Origin: Streptococcus constellatus
GTDB lineage: Bacteria > Bacillota > Bacilli > Lactobacillales > Streptococcaceae
Direction: 5' to 3'
DNA length: 38,006 nucleotides
Assembly: GCF_902167705.1 (NCBI RefSeq)
Contig: NZ_CABHMZ010000035.1
Location: 1-38,006, forward strand
Part shown: positions 1 through 7,169 of the stretch, piece by piece
Layout of the letters: each line of letters begins with the position of its first letter
Position numbering within the stretch: the first letter of the stretch is position 1
The notes under the pieces: model-generated
Seen by the model: the letters and a program-made list of their open reading frames with translations, nothing else
What the model was told of the DNA's origin: nothing
Databases searched by the model: none
Translations under genes and position numbers: made by a program

Positions 1-97
1 ATGGGAGTAGCTCATAGTTTTTCCTCGGGTTCTGTTTGTGTGGTTACTTACAGTTTACACCAATGAAACGCTATGAGTTTTTTTGTTGAACTATATT
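1..97. other. Foreign sequence truncating the glycosyltransferase, possibly an IS end
   Basis: The glycosyltransferase reading frame to the right stops abruptly here, and this stretch has no similarity in frame to the rest of that family. It contains a short near-palindrome (ctcatagttttt near 11 and ctatgagttttttt near 71) separated by about 50 bases. I suspect the end of an insertion sequence or a deletion junction, but I see no transposase and cannot name a family. The window ends inside it. Confidence 0.3.
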
Positions 98-580
98 TTA
101 CAATTTATCAACAAGAAAATAAAGAGCATTTTTCTCTGGCATAGCATCCGCGTCATAAACACAGATATAATCGCCCTTAGCTATTTTCAAAGCGTCATTT
201 AACACACCCGCTTTCCCGCCAGTCCCTTTCCGGTCTGTAATGGTAATATCTCGTGTAGCATATTCTGGCATCGCTTTTACTTTTAACATTTCTTGATAAG
301 TATCATCTTCACAATTATCTGCAAATAAAAGCAATTCAACTTTATCATGAGGATAATTCATATCCAAAATAGCCCTTGCGGTTTGCGCAATGACCACATC
401 TTCATTATGAGCTGGTACGACGATCGTGACCTTTGGATAATACTTTAAAGGACTAACATCTACTTTAAAATCACTATGTTTCAACCAAAAATGAACACCA
501 GAACTCAAGGTTACTAGACTCCAAATTAAGGACAACCAAATGGATACCAAGGTTATAATCATAATCAACTGACTAATCAT
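98..580 (-). pseudogene. Truncated family-2 glycosyltransferase (N-terminal third)
   Basis: This is the N-terminal part of a membrane processive glycosyltransferase of the cellulose/PNAG-synthase (GT2) type. Residues 1-30 form a transmembrane segment. They are followed by the nucleotide-sugar binding start VTIVVPAHNED, the acidic stretch LLLFADNCEDDT, and ICVYDADAMPEKN, which matches the DxD region. Family members are usually about 400 residues or more; this frame ends after 160 with a stop at 98-100, so the catalytic QxxRW part and later membrane helices are missing. An AAGGCGGTG ribosome site precedes the ATG at 580. It is the last gene of an operon with the epimerase and two membrane proteins. 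It is probably inactive. The polymer it made is unknown. Confidence 0.75.
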
Positions 581-713
581 GGTTCACCGCCTTAAAGTTT
601 TTATTTACTCTATTGTAAATGACTAAATAGCAAATAAATAATACAACGAAGCATAAAGTAAAAAAGATACTAATTGCTAATGCTACCCCGAAAAAAATAT
701 TGGTGATTGTCAC
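573..713 (-). CDS. 46-aa single-pass membrane peptide
   Basis: A small gene starts at GTG 713, with a strong AGGAGG site about six bases upstream and only ten bases after the stop of the preceding membrane protein. It ends eight bases inside the glycosyltransferase gene. The product has one long hydrophobic segment (roughly residues 5-33, rich in I, F, L and V) and a basic tail ending NKNFKAVNHD. Its position directly before a GT2 synthase recalls the small membrane partners of other synthases, such as IcaD, but there is no sequence similarity that I recognise. Translation is probably coupled to both neighbours. That it is translated is inferred from the ribosome site and overlap. Confidence 0.6.
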   Translation of the reverse strand: MTITNIFFGVALAISIFFTLCFVVLFICYLVIYNRVNKNFKAVNHD

Positions 714-723
714 AAATTTCCTC

Positions 724-1512
724 CTAATATTCTACAATAATGTCTGTTTCAAGTTGTCTGTCCAGATTTTTAACAAAATCATCAAAGTTTAAAAACTTTT
801 CACAATTTTCTGAATCAATCAACAGATAGCCTGATTTATACTGCACTTCATGCACACTTTTACTAGTTTTAAAGCGAAGCAAAGACAATTTAGCAAGCAT
901 ATTGTGCTGGAATATCTCTGCTGGAGATTGCCCTTCTCCCGAACATAAAATGAGAAAATTCCCATTTGAAAGATAATAAACAGCACCTGTTCCCTGCATA
1001 CATTTCTTTAAAGTCACATAGATCCGCACCAACATCCAACGGAATTCTTTAGGATAAATTTGTTGAAAATAATCATTATGTGCCCAATGAACTAATAAAG
1101 CTTGTAAACTTTCTTCTCGTCCATCTTGAATAGCTTGTAAATGATGTTGATACAGTTCCCTTACTTGCTCAGTATGATCCTTGACAATAGAAAGATAGGT
1201 TCGTCGGTGAACATTGACTTGTTGTGATATGCTTAAAATAAGCGGAAAGGTAATCAATAGTAGAAAACATTGATTTGTTGGTATATACACAACACCTGCA
1301 ACCAAAAAAATTGTTGCCAATACACTGCTAAAGATCAGTAACCAAGTGAGTAGCATATCTGGTAAAAGAAATACACTCAAAACCGCAAGAACTATCAAAA
1401 TAATTTCAATATTTAAAATACTGCTCGCAAAATAGAAACTATAACTAACAATTGCCAAGATAATCAAGATAAGTAAAGCAATTGTCCATTCCAGTTCTCT
1501 TTTTCGATACAT
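724..1512 (-). CDS. Four-helix membrane protein of the polysaccharide-type locus
   Basis: The 262-aa product has four closely spaced hydrophobic helices in residues 10-105. About 155 soluble residues follow, with a helical linker (near 108-140) and a mixed alpha/beta domain that ends DRQLETDIIVEY. The topology resembles PelD-like regulators, in which four helices precede GAF and degenerate GGDEF domains, but I see no GGDEF or c-di-GMP binding motif, so this is only a structural analogy. The ATG at 1512 lies one base after the epimerase stop, so the two are translationally linked. It sits between the epimerase and the glycosyltransferase, which suggests a role in polymer export or its control. 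I do not recognise the family. Confidence 0.7.
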   Translation of the reverse strand: MYRKRELEWTIALLILIILAIVSYSFYFASSILNIEIILIVLAVLSVFLLPDMLLTWLLIFSSVLATIFLVAGVVYIPTNQCFLLLITFPLILSISQQVNVHRRTYLSIVKDHTEQVRELYQHHLQAIQDGREESLQALLVHWAHNDYFQQIYPKEFRWMLVRIYVTLKKCMQGTGAVYYLSNGNFLILCSGEGQSPAEIFQHNMLAKLSLLRFKTSKSVHEVQYKSGYLLIDSENCEKFLNFDDFVKNLDRQLETDIIVEY

Positions 1513-1513
1513 C

Positions 1514-2662
1514 TTATTCTCCTATCACAAAATTTTCTGGTCTTTCTGCACGACCAAAGTAATACGCAATCGCTTCTACAATCTGCTCAGAAGCTCTACC
1601 ATCACCGTATGGATTGCTAGCCTGAGACATTTGACGATAAACGATCTCGTCTGTCAATAACGTCTCTATGGCCTCGTGAATATTCTTACTTTCTGTTCCA
1701 ACTAACTTCAATGTCCCAGCACTCACCCCCTCTGGTCTCTCTGTTGTATCACGCAACACAAGTACTGGTTTTCCTAAAGACGGTGCTTCTTCTTGGACAC
1801 CGCCAGAATCAGACATAATGAAATAACTTCTTGCTGCAATATTATGAAAATCCACAACATCTAACGATTCAATCAAATGAATCTGAGGATGATTACTCAA
1901 AATTGCCTATGCAACTTCTTGTACAGCTGGGCTTAAATGAACAGGATAGACGACCTCAACATCATCATATGCTTCAACCACTTGCCGCAAAGTACTAAAT
2001 ACACAACGCATTGGTTCTCCTTGATTTTCACGACGGTGCATAGTAACGAGAATGAGACGACGATTTGGTGCTATTTGCGCTAAAATATCATGATGATAAT
2101 GCTCTTGAACAGTTAATTTCAAAGCATCAATCGCTGTATTCCCCGTAACAAATATGTTCTTCTCATCATGGTTTTCCTTAATGAGATTGACTTTACTTTG
2201 CATTGTTGGAGCAAAATAAAGATCTGCTACTGCATCTGTCATTTGGCGATTCATTTCTTCTGGAAATGGAGAATACTTCTCCCAGGTCCTCAAACCAGCT
2301 TCTACATGCCCAATTCGAACTTGGTTATAAAAGGCTGCCAAGCTTGCAGCAAATGTTGTCGTTGTATCGCCATGAACCAAAATGATGTCCGGCTTCATTT
2401 CTTTTAAAAGTTTATCCAATTTAGCCAAAATTTTTACAGTAATATCCGTTAATGTTTGCTGCTTTCCCATGATATTCAAATCAATATCTGGTTCAATATT
2501 AAATGTTTGTAATACTTGATCTAACATTTGTCGATGTTGTGCAGTCACAACTGTCATAGTTTCAAATTTCTCTGATTGTTTTTTCAATTGAAGAATAAGT
2601 GGAGCCATCTTGATAGCTTCAGGTCTTGTACCAAAAACGACCATTACCTTTATTTTTTTCAC
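1514..2662 (-). pseudogene. wecB: Non-hydrolysing UDP-GlcNAc 2-epimerase interrupted by an in-frame stop
   Basis: This enzyme interconverts UDP-GlcNAc and UDP-ManNAc for polysaccharide synthesis. Family signatures are all present: VVFGTRPEAIKMAP near the start, HGDTTTTFAASL, HVEAGLRT, TMHRREN, PVHLSP and, after the break, SDSGGVQEEAPSLGKPV. Together they make a normal-length protein of about 380 residues. A TAG at 1907-1909 interrupts it after QEVA; translation in the same frame resumes as AILSNHPQ, so one base change (for example AAG to TAG) explains it. The start is GTG 2662, six bases after AAGGAGG; the longer upstream frame overlaps this ribosome site. The downstream genes remain intact, so the polymer pathway may have decayed recently. 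Readthrough or a sequencing error cannot be excluded. Confidence 0.85.
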
Positions 2663-2741
2663 GTTTTCCTCCTTATAACAGAATGACACAAATAAAAACG
2701 CCTAGCTAAAATAAGACAGCCACCCCCTACTATACACTAAT

Positions 2742-2770
2742 ATTGTACCGCTTTAAATTTATACCATCAA
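2742..2770 (-). promoter_or_regulatory. Promoter of the epimerase operon
   Basis: On the minus strand there is TTGATG, a 17-base spacer, then TACAAT. It lies about 80 bases upstream of the epimerase GTG start and 330 bases from the divergent TetR gene, so both could be affected by a regulator bound between them. Confidence 0.55.
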
Positions 2771-3041
2771 TATTTTAGCATATAGTTTTTATGATTTTAA
2801 TCTATTCTCCATGTAAAATATCACATAGCTATTAAGATTTTCATAACAGTAGAATGCTCATAAGCTAAAAATTGCACATTTGCTATTACATCATAATTAA
2901 ACTATTTTATCAATCTTTTTGCTTAGCTTTTACGACATCATTTATAAATGTCAACTATCTTTCACATTGTATAAGCAGATATTAAATATTTTGTATTTAT
3001 TAAATGCTATAAAATTATTCCAACAATTCCACAGTTTTTTA

Positions 3042-3070
3042 TTGAAATCTTTTTCTATTTTCTTTATACT
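3042..3070 (+). promoter_or_regulatory. Promoter of the TetR-family gene
   Basis: TTGAAA, a 17-base spacer and TATACT end 26 bases before the ATG. The 2800-3040 stretch between the divergent promoters is A/T-rich (well above 70 percent by eye), and I see no gene in it. Confidence 0.65.
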
Positions 3071-3096
3071 AAAAAAGAAATAAGAGGTATTTTCAT

Positions 3097-3672
3097 ATGG
3101 TGAAAGGTAATAAACAAAAAATTTTAGACGCCTTCTACGATTTAGCGATGCTAAATCCTGATGAAACTAATCTTTCGATGAGCGAGCTCGCCAAGAAAGC
3201 TGGTATTTCACGTCAAGCAATCTACAAACATCATTTTCACAATATTGATGATATCATTGCATTTATTCATGATAGTATCGATAAACCTGTTTACGAGACA
3301 TTTTTAGAATATAGTACATTGACAAATAAAGACCCCTTTCTTTTCATTGCAGATAAAATTTTTCCTATCCTTTATGAAAATAGAAAATGGCTAAAGATGC
3401 TGTATTCTAGCTCAATGGACCCTCATTGGACCAATTATTTAAAAAAGATTTACACAAAATGGGCGCTTGAAAATATCAAACCGAATCAATCACTTATTGA
3501 TTTACCAGATGACTTTATCATCTCCCTACTGGTTCATTATGTGATTGCCAACATTGAAGTGTGGATAACCCAAGAAAATCCACTCCCACCACAAATCTTC
3601 AAAGAAAAATTTTTAACCCTCGTTCACACCTCAATTGATCAATACATATCGTCAGAGAAAACTGAAAACTAA
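3097..3672 (+). CDS. TetR/AcrR-family transcriptional regulator
   Basis: A 191-aa one-component regulator. Residues 8-55 form the TetR helix-turn-helix, with LSMSELAKKAGISRQAIYKH as the recognition unit and a FHNIDDIIAFI continuation. The rest is helical and variable, with the W/Y-rich ligand-binding type seen in short TetR proteins. The start has a TAAGAGGT site upstream and a good promoter. The gene stands alone: it diverges from the epimerase operon and is closed by its own terminator. It may control that operon or itself; the ligand is unknown. It lies immediately outside the left end of the integrated elements, so it is the chromosomal neighbour of the rpsI locus. Confidence 0.85.
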   Translation: MVKGNKQKILDAFYDLAMLNPDETNLSMSELAKKAGISRQAIYKHHFHNIDDIIAFIHDSIDKPVYETFLEYSTLTNKDPFLFIADKIFPILYENRKWLKMLYSSSMDPHWTNYLKKIYTKWALENIKPNQSLIDLPDDFIISLLVHYVIANIEVWITQENPLPPQIFKEKFLTLVHTSIDQYISSEKTEN

Positions 3673-3682
3673 CTATCACAAA

Positions 3683-3709
3683 AGAGACTGAGCAAACAGT
3701 TCAGTCTCT
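3683..3709 (+). terminator. Terminator after the TetR gene
   Basis: A perfect 9-bp stem (AGAGACTGA / TCAGTCTCT) with a 9-base loop is followed by TCATTTT. Confidence 0.75.
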
Positions 3710-3776
3710 TCATTTTAGACTAACTCTAATACATTGAAATAATAGTTGAGGTGAGTTTCTCAAAAAATGCACTAAA

Positions 3777-3807
3777 AAACACCCAATGAGGTAAACATTG
3801 GGTGTTT
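3777..3807 (-). terminator. Original chromosomal rpsI terminator hairpin
   Basis: A perfect 12-bp stem (AAACACCCAATG / CATTGGGTGTTT) around a 7-base loop containing GGTAAA. The terminator just past the functional rpsI at 20081 has the same loop and a related stem. It lies just outside the leftmost rpsI-tail copy, which is where the rpsI terminator would be before any insertion. This is inferred from position. Confidence 0.65.
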
Positions 3808-3832
3808 GTAATCATTGCTGTAAAGCTGGTTC

Positions 3833-3883
3833 TTAACGTTTTGAGAACTGGCTAGCTTTACGAGCTTTCTTAAGACCTGGTTT
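3833..3883 (-). repeat. Attachment site, left copy (rpsI 3'-end repeat)
   Basis: A 51-bp repeat that, read on the minus strand, encodes [16 protein letters not shown] and a stop, the exact C-terminus of ribosomal protein S9. It differs from the copy in the functional gene only by synonymous changes (Ser and Gln codons). It marks the left boundary of the tandem array. Similarity to the middle copy continues about 20 bases further left. Confidence 0.85.
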
Positions 3884-3984
3884 TTGGTTCACTCGATTAT
3901 TTAAACTCAAATACCATTAAAATCAACGTTTCTAAAACAAAAAATCATCAAAAATCTTATTTATAAACAAATATCTAAACCTAA

Positions 3985-4005
3985 ACGGTATCAAAAAGGT
4001 ATCAA
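3985..4005. repeat. Integrase arm-type repeats, left end of element 1
   Basis: Two direct copies of GGTATCAA occur 13 bases apart (GGTATCAAAAA then GGTATCAA), about 100 bases inside the left attachment site. The same doublet appears at 12177-12198 inside the right end, preceded by the same AC. Paired direct repeats at both ends are typical of binding sites for the N-terminal domain of Tn916-like integrases. The role is inferred. Confidence 0.6.
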
Positions 4006-4047
4006 TTTTCTATAGTTTCGGAGCTTATAAAATAAACGAAATCTGTC

Positions 4048-4401
4048 TCAATCATTTGAGCTTTTTTTATTGCTTTTTCGTAGTAAATTCACATAATCAC
4101 TCTTAGTATGAAAGAGATGCGACAAGAATACAACTTTATCTTCTTCAATCACAAAATACAGTAGCACATATTGTCCAATAATTTTTCCCCTAGTCAAATA
4201 CTTGCTATTTATCTTAACGCCTATTCGTTCATCAGCATCAAAACCAGCCTCTGGAAAAAGCTCCAGTTCCTGCAATCCATTTAAAATTTTAGCAATCGTA
4301 TTTTTTGCTGATTGCTCTGATAACAATACATTTGAAATATATTCATGAATATTGTCTATCGCCTGGCTGACCTCTTCTGAAAAAACAACTTTATAGACCA
4401 T
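4048..4401 (-). CDS. ParE/RelE-family toxin
   Basis: A 117-aa type II toxin. The plant-RelE/ParE layout is visible: a starting strand YKVVFSEEVSQAIDNIHEYI with helices, the central PEAGFDADE turn, YLTRGKIIGQYVLLYFVIEE and the final strand VVFLSHLFHT. The fold suggests either ribosome-dependent mRNA cleavage (RelE) or gyrase inhibition (ParE); sequence alone does not decide. The ATG at 4401 overlaps the antitoxin stop by 11 bases, the normal coupled order of antitoxin first. Near the element's left end, it probably stabilises the element by post-segregational killing. The C-terminal tail is very basic (KSNKKSSND). Confidence 0.85.
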   Translation of the reverse strand: MVYKVVFSEEVSQAIDNIHEYISNVLLSEQSAKNTIAKILNGLQELELFPEAGFDADERIGVKINSKYLTRGKIIGQYVLLYFVIEEDKVVFLSHLFHTKSDYVNLLRKSNKKSSND

Positions 4402-4675
4402 AGCGTTCCCTCATTTCTACTAAGGAAACGCCTTGTCCTTCCTCGTACTGTCTCAATGCTTTTTCTGACTGAGACTGTAGTTCCTCAATCAACTGTTCTC
4501 TATGCAAATCTTCAGCTGTCTTAATAGGCAAATCTTGCTCAAGTACAATTTGCTCAACAAAAAGCGTGATGGCTTCAGTCATGGTCATGCCCTTTGCCTT
4601 AATAATATTTCGAGCTTGTTCCATAGTGGCCTCATTCAACTTAAAATTATATTGCTTTGATAATGTTATAGCCAT
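4391..4675 (-). CDS. RelB/DinJ-type antitoxin
   Basis: A 94-aa protein from ATG 4675, chosen because GGAG lies ten bases upstream; an earlier in-frame start would lie inside the promoter. The first 45 residues (KQYNFKLNEATMEQARNIIK, then GMTMTEAITLFVEQIV) form a ribbon-helix-helix DNA-binding fold. The C-terminal part (60-94, rich in E and Q) would wrap the toxin. It should bind the palindrome in its own promoter and be degraded more quickly than the toxin. Known family behaviour supports autoregulation; this was not tested here. Confidence 0.85.
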   Translation of the reverse strand: MAITLSKQYNFKLNEATMEQARNIIKAKGMTMTEAITLFVEQIVLEQDLPIKTAEDLHREQLIEELQSQSEKALRQYEEGQGVSLVEMRERYGL

Positions 4676-4687
4676 GATATATCTCCA

Positions 4688-4734
4688 ATCTATATTTATA
4701 GATTTATTATATACCATGTATAGATTTTAAGCAA
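4688..4734 (-). promoter_or_regulatory. Toxin-antitoxin promoter with palindromic operator
   Basis: On the minus strand TTGCTT, 17 bases, TATAAT forms a near-consensus promoter (4706-4734). Just downstream is the palindrome ATCTATA-TT-TATAGAT (plus strand 4688-4703), and a further ATCTATA copy lies within the spacer. This is a good candidate operator for the ribbon-helix-helix antitoxin. Confidence 0.7.
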
Positions 4735-4739
4735 GTAAA

Positions 4740-4766
4740 AATCCTAGTTATCAAAAAACTAGGATT
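4740..4766. terminator. Bidirectional terminator
   Basis: A 10-bp perfect stem (AATCCTAGTT / AACTAGGATT) with a 7-base loop, and T-runs on both strands. It ends the leftward mob operon, just after the 34-aa peptide gene, and isolates the toxin-antitoxin promoter. Confidence 0.75.
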
Positions 4767-4782
4767 TTCCCCAAATTCTCAT

Positions 4783-4887
4783 TTATCGCAATAAGCGACG
4801 CAACGCCTTATTCGACTGTCTCACAGAGCGGCCAAAAAAGCGTAATACAGAAAATGCAATCATCCAACCAAATAGCGTTTTTCTCAT
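4783..4887 (-). CDS. 34-aa basic membrane peptide
   Basis: A short gene with a strong ribosome site (GAGAGGAGAT, eight bases before ATG 4887). The product has one hydrophobic patch (LFGWMIAFSVLRFFG) followed by a strongly basic tail (RSVRQSNKALRRLLR), nine positive charges in 34 residues and no acidic ones. It is the last gene of the leftward operon and is followed directly by a terminator. The shape resembles small membrane-active peptides such as type I toxins or leaderless bacteriocins, but no family is recognised and there is no obvious immunity gene or antisense RNA. Confidence 0.5.
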   Translation of the reverse strand: MRKTLFGWMIAFSVLRFFGRSVRQSNKALRRLLR

Positions 4888-4921
4888 AGCGTTATCTCCT
4901 CTCTCAATATTATACTACAGG

Positions 4922-5392
4922 TTACTTCTTACTAGACTTTTTACGGGCGATTTCCTCTCGTATTTTCTTCTGATGAAATTCTATTTTTTCATGAGGAAGC
5001 ATATTGCGATAAGCCCTGATAAAATCACGATAAACCAAATACTTTTTATTAGGGTTTACTAAATCCTCTACTAGCTGAGAACAACCTAGTCTGAAGGCTT
5101 CCAAATCTTCAATGATGATATATAAGTCCAATTTTTCTTGAATAAAACGGATATTGTAGTTATCCTTGAGTCGTATTTCTAGAACATTGATAGATAAATC
5201 TTTCGTCCAAAATTCCTGACCTTGTTCATCTTCCAGAATAGATGTTTCAATAATACTTAGGGGCCAAGCAGATGATAAATATTCACCTGTCGTTTTTTTA
5301 TGGACAATTTGTAAGAAACCTATCAATTCCTTTCCAGAAAAAGGGGTAGGTTGTGAGATTTTATAAACAAGTGGTTTGTTAGTATTAGTCAT
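4922..5392 (-). CDS. Hypothetical protein of the mobilization operon
   Basis: A 156-aa soluble protein of mixed alpha/beta character. The N-terminal half has several short strands (YKISQPTPFSGKELIGFLQI, LSINVLEIRLKDNYNIRFIQ); the C-terminus is a basic helix ending IREEIARKKSSKK. No known motif is visible. It lies between the MobV gene and the 34-aa peptide, on the same strand, with a GAGAAAG site before ATG 5392. A structured 110-base inverted repeat separates it from mob. A relaxosome accessory or replication accessory is possible from context only. Confidence 0.6.
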   Translation of the reverse strand: MTNTNKPLVYKISQPTPFSGKELIGFLQIVHKKTTGEYLSSAWPLSIIETSILEDEQGQEFWTKDLSINVLEIRLKDNYNIRFIQEKLDLYIIIEDLEAFRLGCSQLVEDLVNPNKKYLVYRDFIRAYRNMLPHEKIEFHQKKIREEIARKKSSKK

Positions 5393-5423
5393 GTTCTTTC
5401 TCCTTGTTCATTTATTCCATGGT

Positions 5424-5534
5424 TCTCTTGACAATAAGCTAGTCTTTTTTAGCCTACGGCGTTCGGTCGTCAGCTTTTCAGCCTGCCGACTCGACCCCTT
5501 TCAGTCTAAATCCGACTAGCTTATTGTCAAGAGA
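5424..5534. repeat. 21-bp perfect inverted repeat with structured 69-base interior
   Basis: Positions 5424-5444 and 5514-5534 are perfect reverse complements (core CTTGACAATAAGCTAG). The 69-base interior can form smaller hairpins (for example around GTCG/CGAC). This is far longer than a normal terminator and has no T-run on either side. On a rolling-circle replicating element, such a folded region between mob and the next gene fits a single-strand origin. It could equally be a recombination or regulatory site; function is inference. Confidence 0.6.
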
Positions 5535-5553
5535 CTTTCACGGCATAAAGTGA

Positions 5554-6858
5554 TTAAAATAAATTTTTCTCAATTACTTTTTTTATCGTTTTGACTGCTG
5601 TCACTATATTTAGTTTCGGCGGTCGTATTTGATTAGCAAGTTTCAGGGTAGAGCGAAACTCTTTTTCTGGTAGATACTTTTTAGCACTCTTACGCCATAA
5701 AGCCAACTTTTGACTCACAGCTTTTAGTCTATCGTTCAAGCGTTCCATCTGTTTCCTAAGCCCCTTATTTTCATGCTGGAGCCTGTCAACTTCGGACTTC
5801 AATTCCTTGTTTTCTGTCAGTAACTTTTCACTTTTTATCAATGATTTAGCTAGGCTGTTCTGGTCTTTTAGAGACTTATTCAGTTTATGCTCTAAAGCAT
5901 TCCTGTCCTGCCTCAATCTCACATTATTGGTCACATTTTTAGAAGCGGTCTGATATAGCCTATCATAGGTTTCTCTACTCATCTTTAGCTTGCCATCAAG
6001 TGTACGCTTTGCTAATCCTTCTGCATGTAGCTCCCTAAAGCCTAAAGGCTCAACCTCTTTCAAATCAATTAAACTTTCAGCCAAGGTCTCTATTTCTTTT
6101 TCATATTGCTTCAACTCTTCAAGAGTGTGCCACTCCTTCTGTTCCAAGTACTGGAGCAGGTGCTCTTTCTCTGATACAGTCAGCTCTAGTTGGTTTATTT
6201 TATTGCTTATCTGTTCTAGTTTAATTTGTTTTTCAGATAGTCGTTGCTCGACATCATCAAGCAATCGCTGCTTCTCCTTGTATTCAGCAGTATCAAGATG
6301 TTTTTTCTCACTATCAACTTCACCACGTTGTAAAGTGTATCCTTTATCATTTAGGTATTTTGGAAACTCCTCCTGAATTGCCTGAAGCTGCTCACGATGA
6401 CCAAATAGGGCTTTTGAACTCAACTTTCCATTTCTCATTGGAACAAGACCAAGGTGCATATGCGGGGTGCTTTCGTCAAGATGAACCATGGCATAAGCGA
6501 TATTCTGTTCTCCGTATCTTTCAGCAAAGAAATTTTTAGCAGTCTCAAAAAATTCCTTTGTCTGCTCCTGACTCATATTTTCAAAGAAAGTTTTATCAGA
6601 TGTGATAATCCACTCATTGCATAATACAGCGTCTTTACGAATAGCGCGTTTAGATAGTTTATTGTCATTGACATACTGCTTTATTTGTCTGTCATAAGGT
6701 ATAGAGCGGTCACGGTCTGTTAACTCATAATTTAGATGACTTCGTTCAGGGTCAATATCCTTGTTTGAATGATTTTCAAAAACACGTTCATTATGGCGAT
6801 AAGCACCACCGAGATTACCAGATTTGTATTTGACCATTCTAGCTACTACATAACTCAT
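5554..6858 (-). CDS. mobV: MobV-family relaxase (Pre/Mob)
   Basis: A 434-aa relaxase that nicks oriT and leads the strand into the recipient. Motif I contains YRHNER with His22, the position of the catalytic histidine in pMV158 MobM. Motif III is HLDESTPHMHLGLVP, the HxDExxPHxH metal-binding motif, at residues 125-139. Residues 185-400 are a long coiled coil (repeated LEQ, KEIETL, LKSEVDRL), as in other MobV proteins, likely for dimerisation and membrane association. The start has GAAAGGAGA upstream. The matching oriT lies about 110 bases upstream of the gene. Length and motifs look complete, so it is probably active, but no coupling protein is encoded in this element. Confidence 0.93.
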   Translation of the reverse strand: MSYVVARMVKYKSGNLGGAYRHNERVFENHSNKDIDPERSHLNYELTDRDRSIPYDRQIKQYVNDNKLSKRAIRKDAVLCNEWIITSDKTFFENMSQEQTKEFFETAKNFFAERYGEQNIAYAMVHLDESTPHMHLGLVPMRNGKLSSKALFGHREQLQAIQEEFPKYLNDKGYTLQRGEVDSEKKHLDTAEYKEKQRLLDDVEQRLSEKQIKLEQISNKINQLELTVSEKEHLLQYLEQKEWHTLEELKQYEKEIETLAESLIDLKEVEPLGFRELHAEGLAKRTLDGKLKMSRETYDRLYQTASKNVTNNVRLRQDRNALEHKLNKSLKDQNSLAKSLIKSEKLLTENKELKSEVDRLQHENKGLRKQMERLNDRLKAVSQKLALWRKSAKKYLPEKEFRSTLKLANQIRPPKLNIVTAVKTIKKVIEKNLF

Positions 6859-6966
6859 AGATTTTTCTCCTTTCTCGGCTCAAAAGGTCGCCGAGCTGGT
6901 GGCGGACAATTGCCACCAGAAATAAGCAACCCATAGGCTAGATTTTTTCCTGAAGAATCGGCACTA

Positions 6967-6999
6967 CTTCCATGTAAAGTGTAACGCACTACACTTTAC
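6967..6999 (-). other. pMV158-type origin of transfer (oriT)
   Basis: On the minus strand a perfect 10-bp inverted repeat (GTAAAGTGTA / TACACTTTAC) flanks GTGCGT and continues to CATGGAAG. As I remember the pMV158 oriT, it has the same plan, with arms like AAAGTATA around GTGTGT and the same CATGGAAG end; MobM nicks it between G and T. By analogy the nick would lie between 6984 and 6985 on the minus strand. Position just upstream of mobV supports this. Confidence 0.8.
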
Positions 7000-7169
7000 T
7001 CCGTAAATGTGCGTTCTCCGAAGGGTCTTGCAGACGGCTTTTCGCTCCGAATACAGGAGCGACCTCGAACCATCTCTCAACTCACAAGAGATAGTTCGAC
7101 TATGCTCGCCGAAGCGAGCAAGGCACTTCATCAGTGCCAAAGGTCGGACGCTTCGCATTGTCCGACAAT
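7000..7169. repeat. Hairpin-rich spacer between rep and oriT
   Basis: At least four small stem-loops follow one another: TCGCTCC/GGAGCGA near 7040-7061, ATCTCT/AGAGAT near 7072-7092, GGCACT/AGTGCC near 7120-7140, and GTCGGAC/GTCCGAC at 7143-7166. The last is placed directly after the rep stop and may end rep transcription. Short frames here look like artefacts of the hairpins. The region may be part of the transfer or single-strand origin. Confidence 0.45.

Noticed and set aside
2168..2407. Plus-strand open frames opposite the epimerase
   Set aside because: They are antisense to a well-supported gene, lack ribosome sites and have unlikely compositions.
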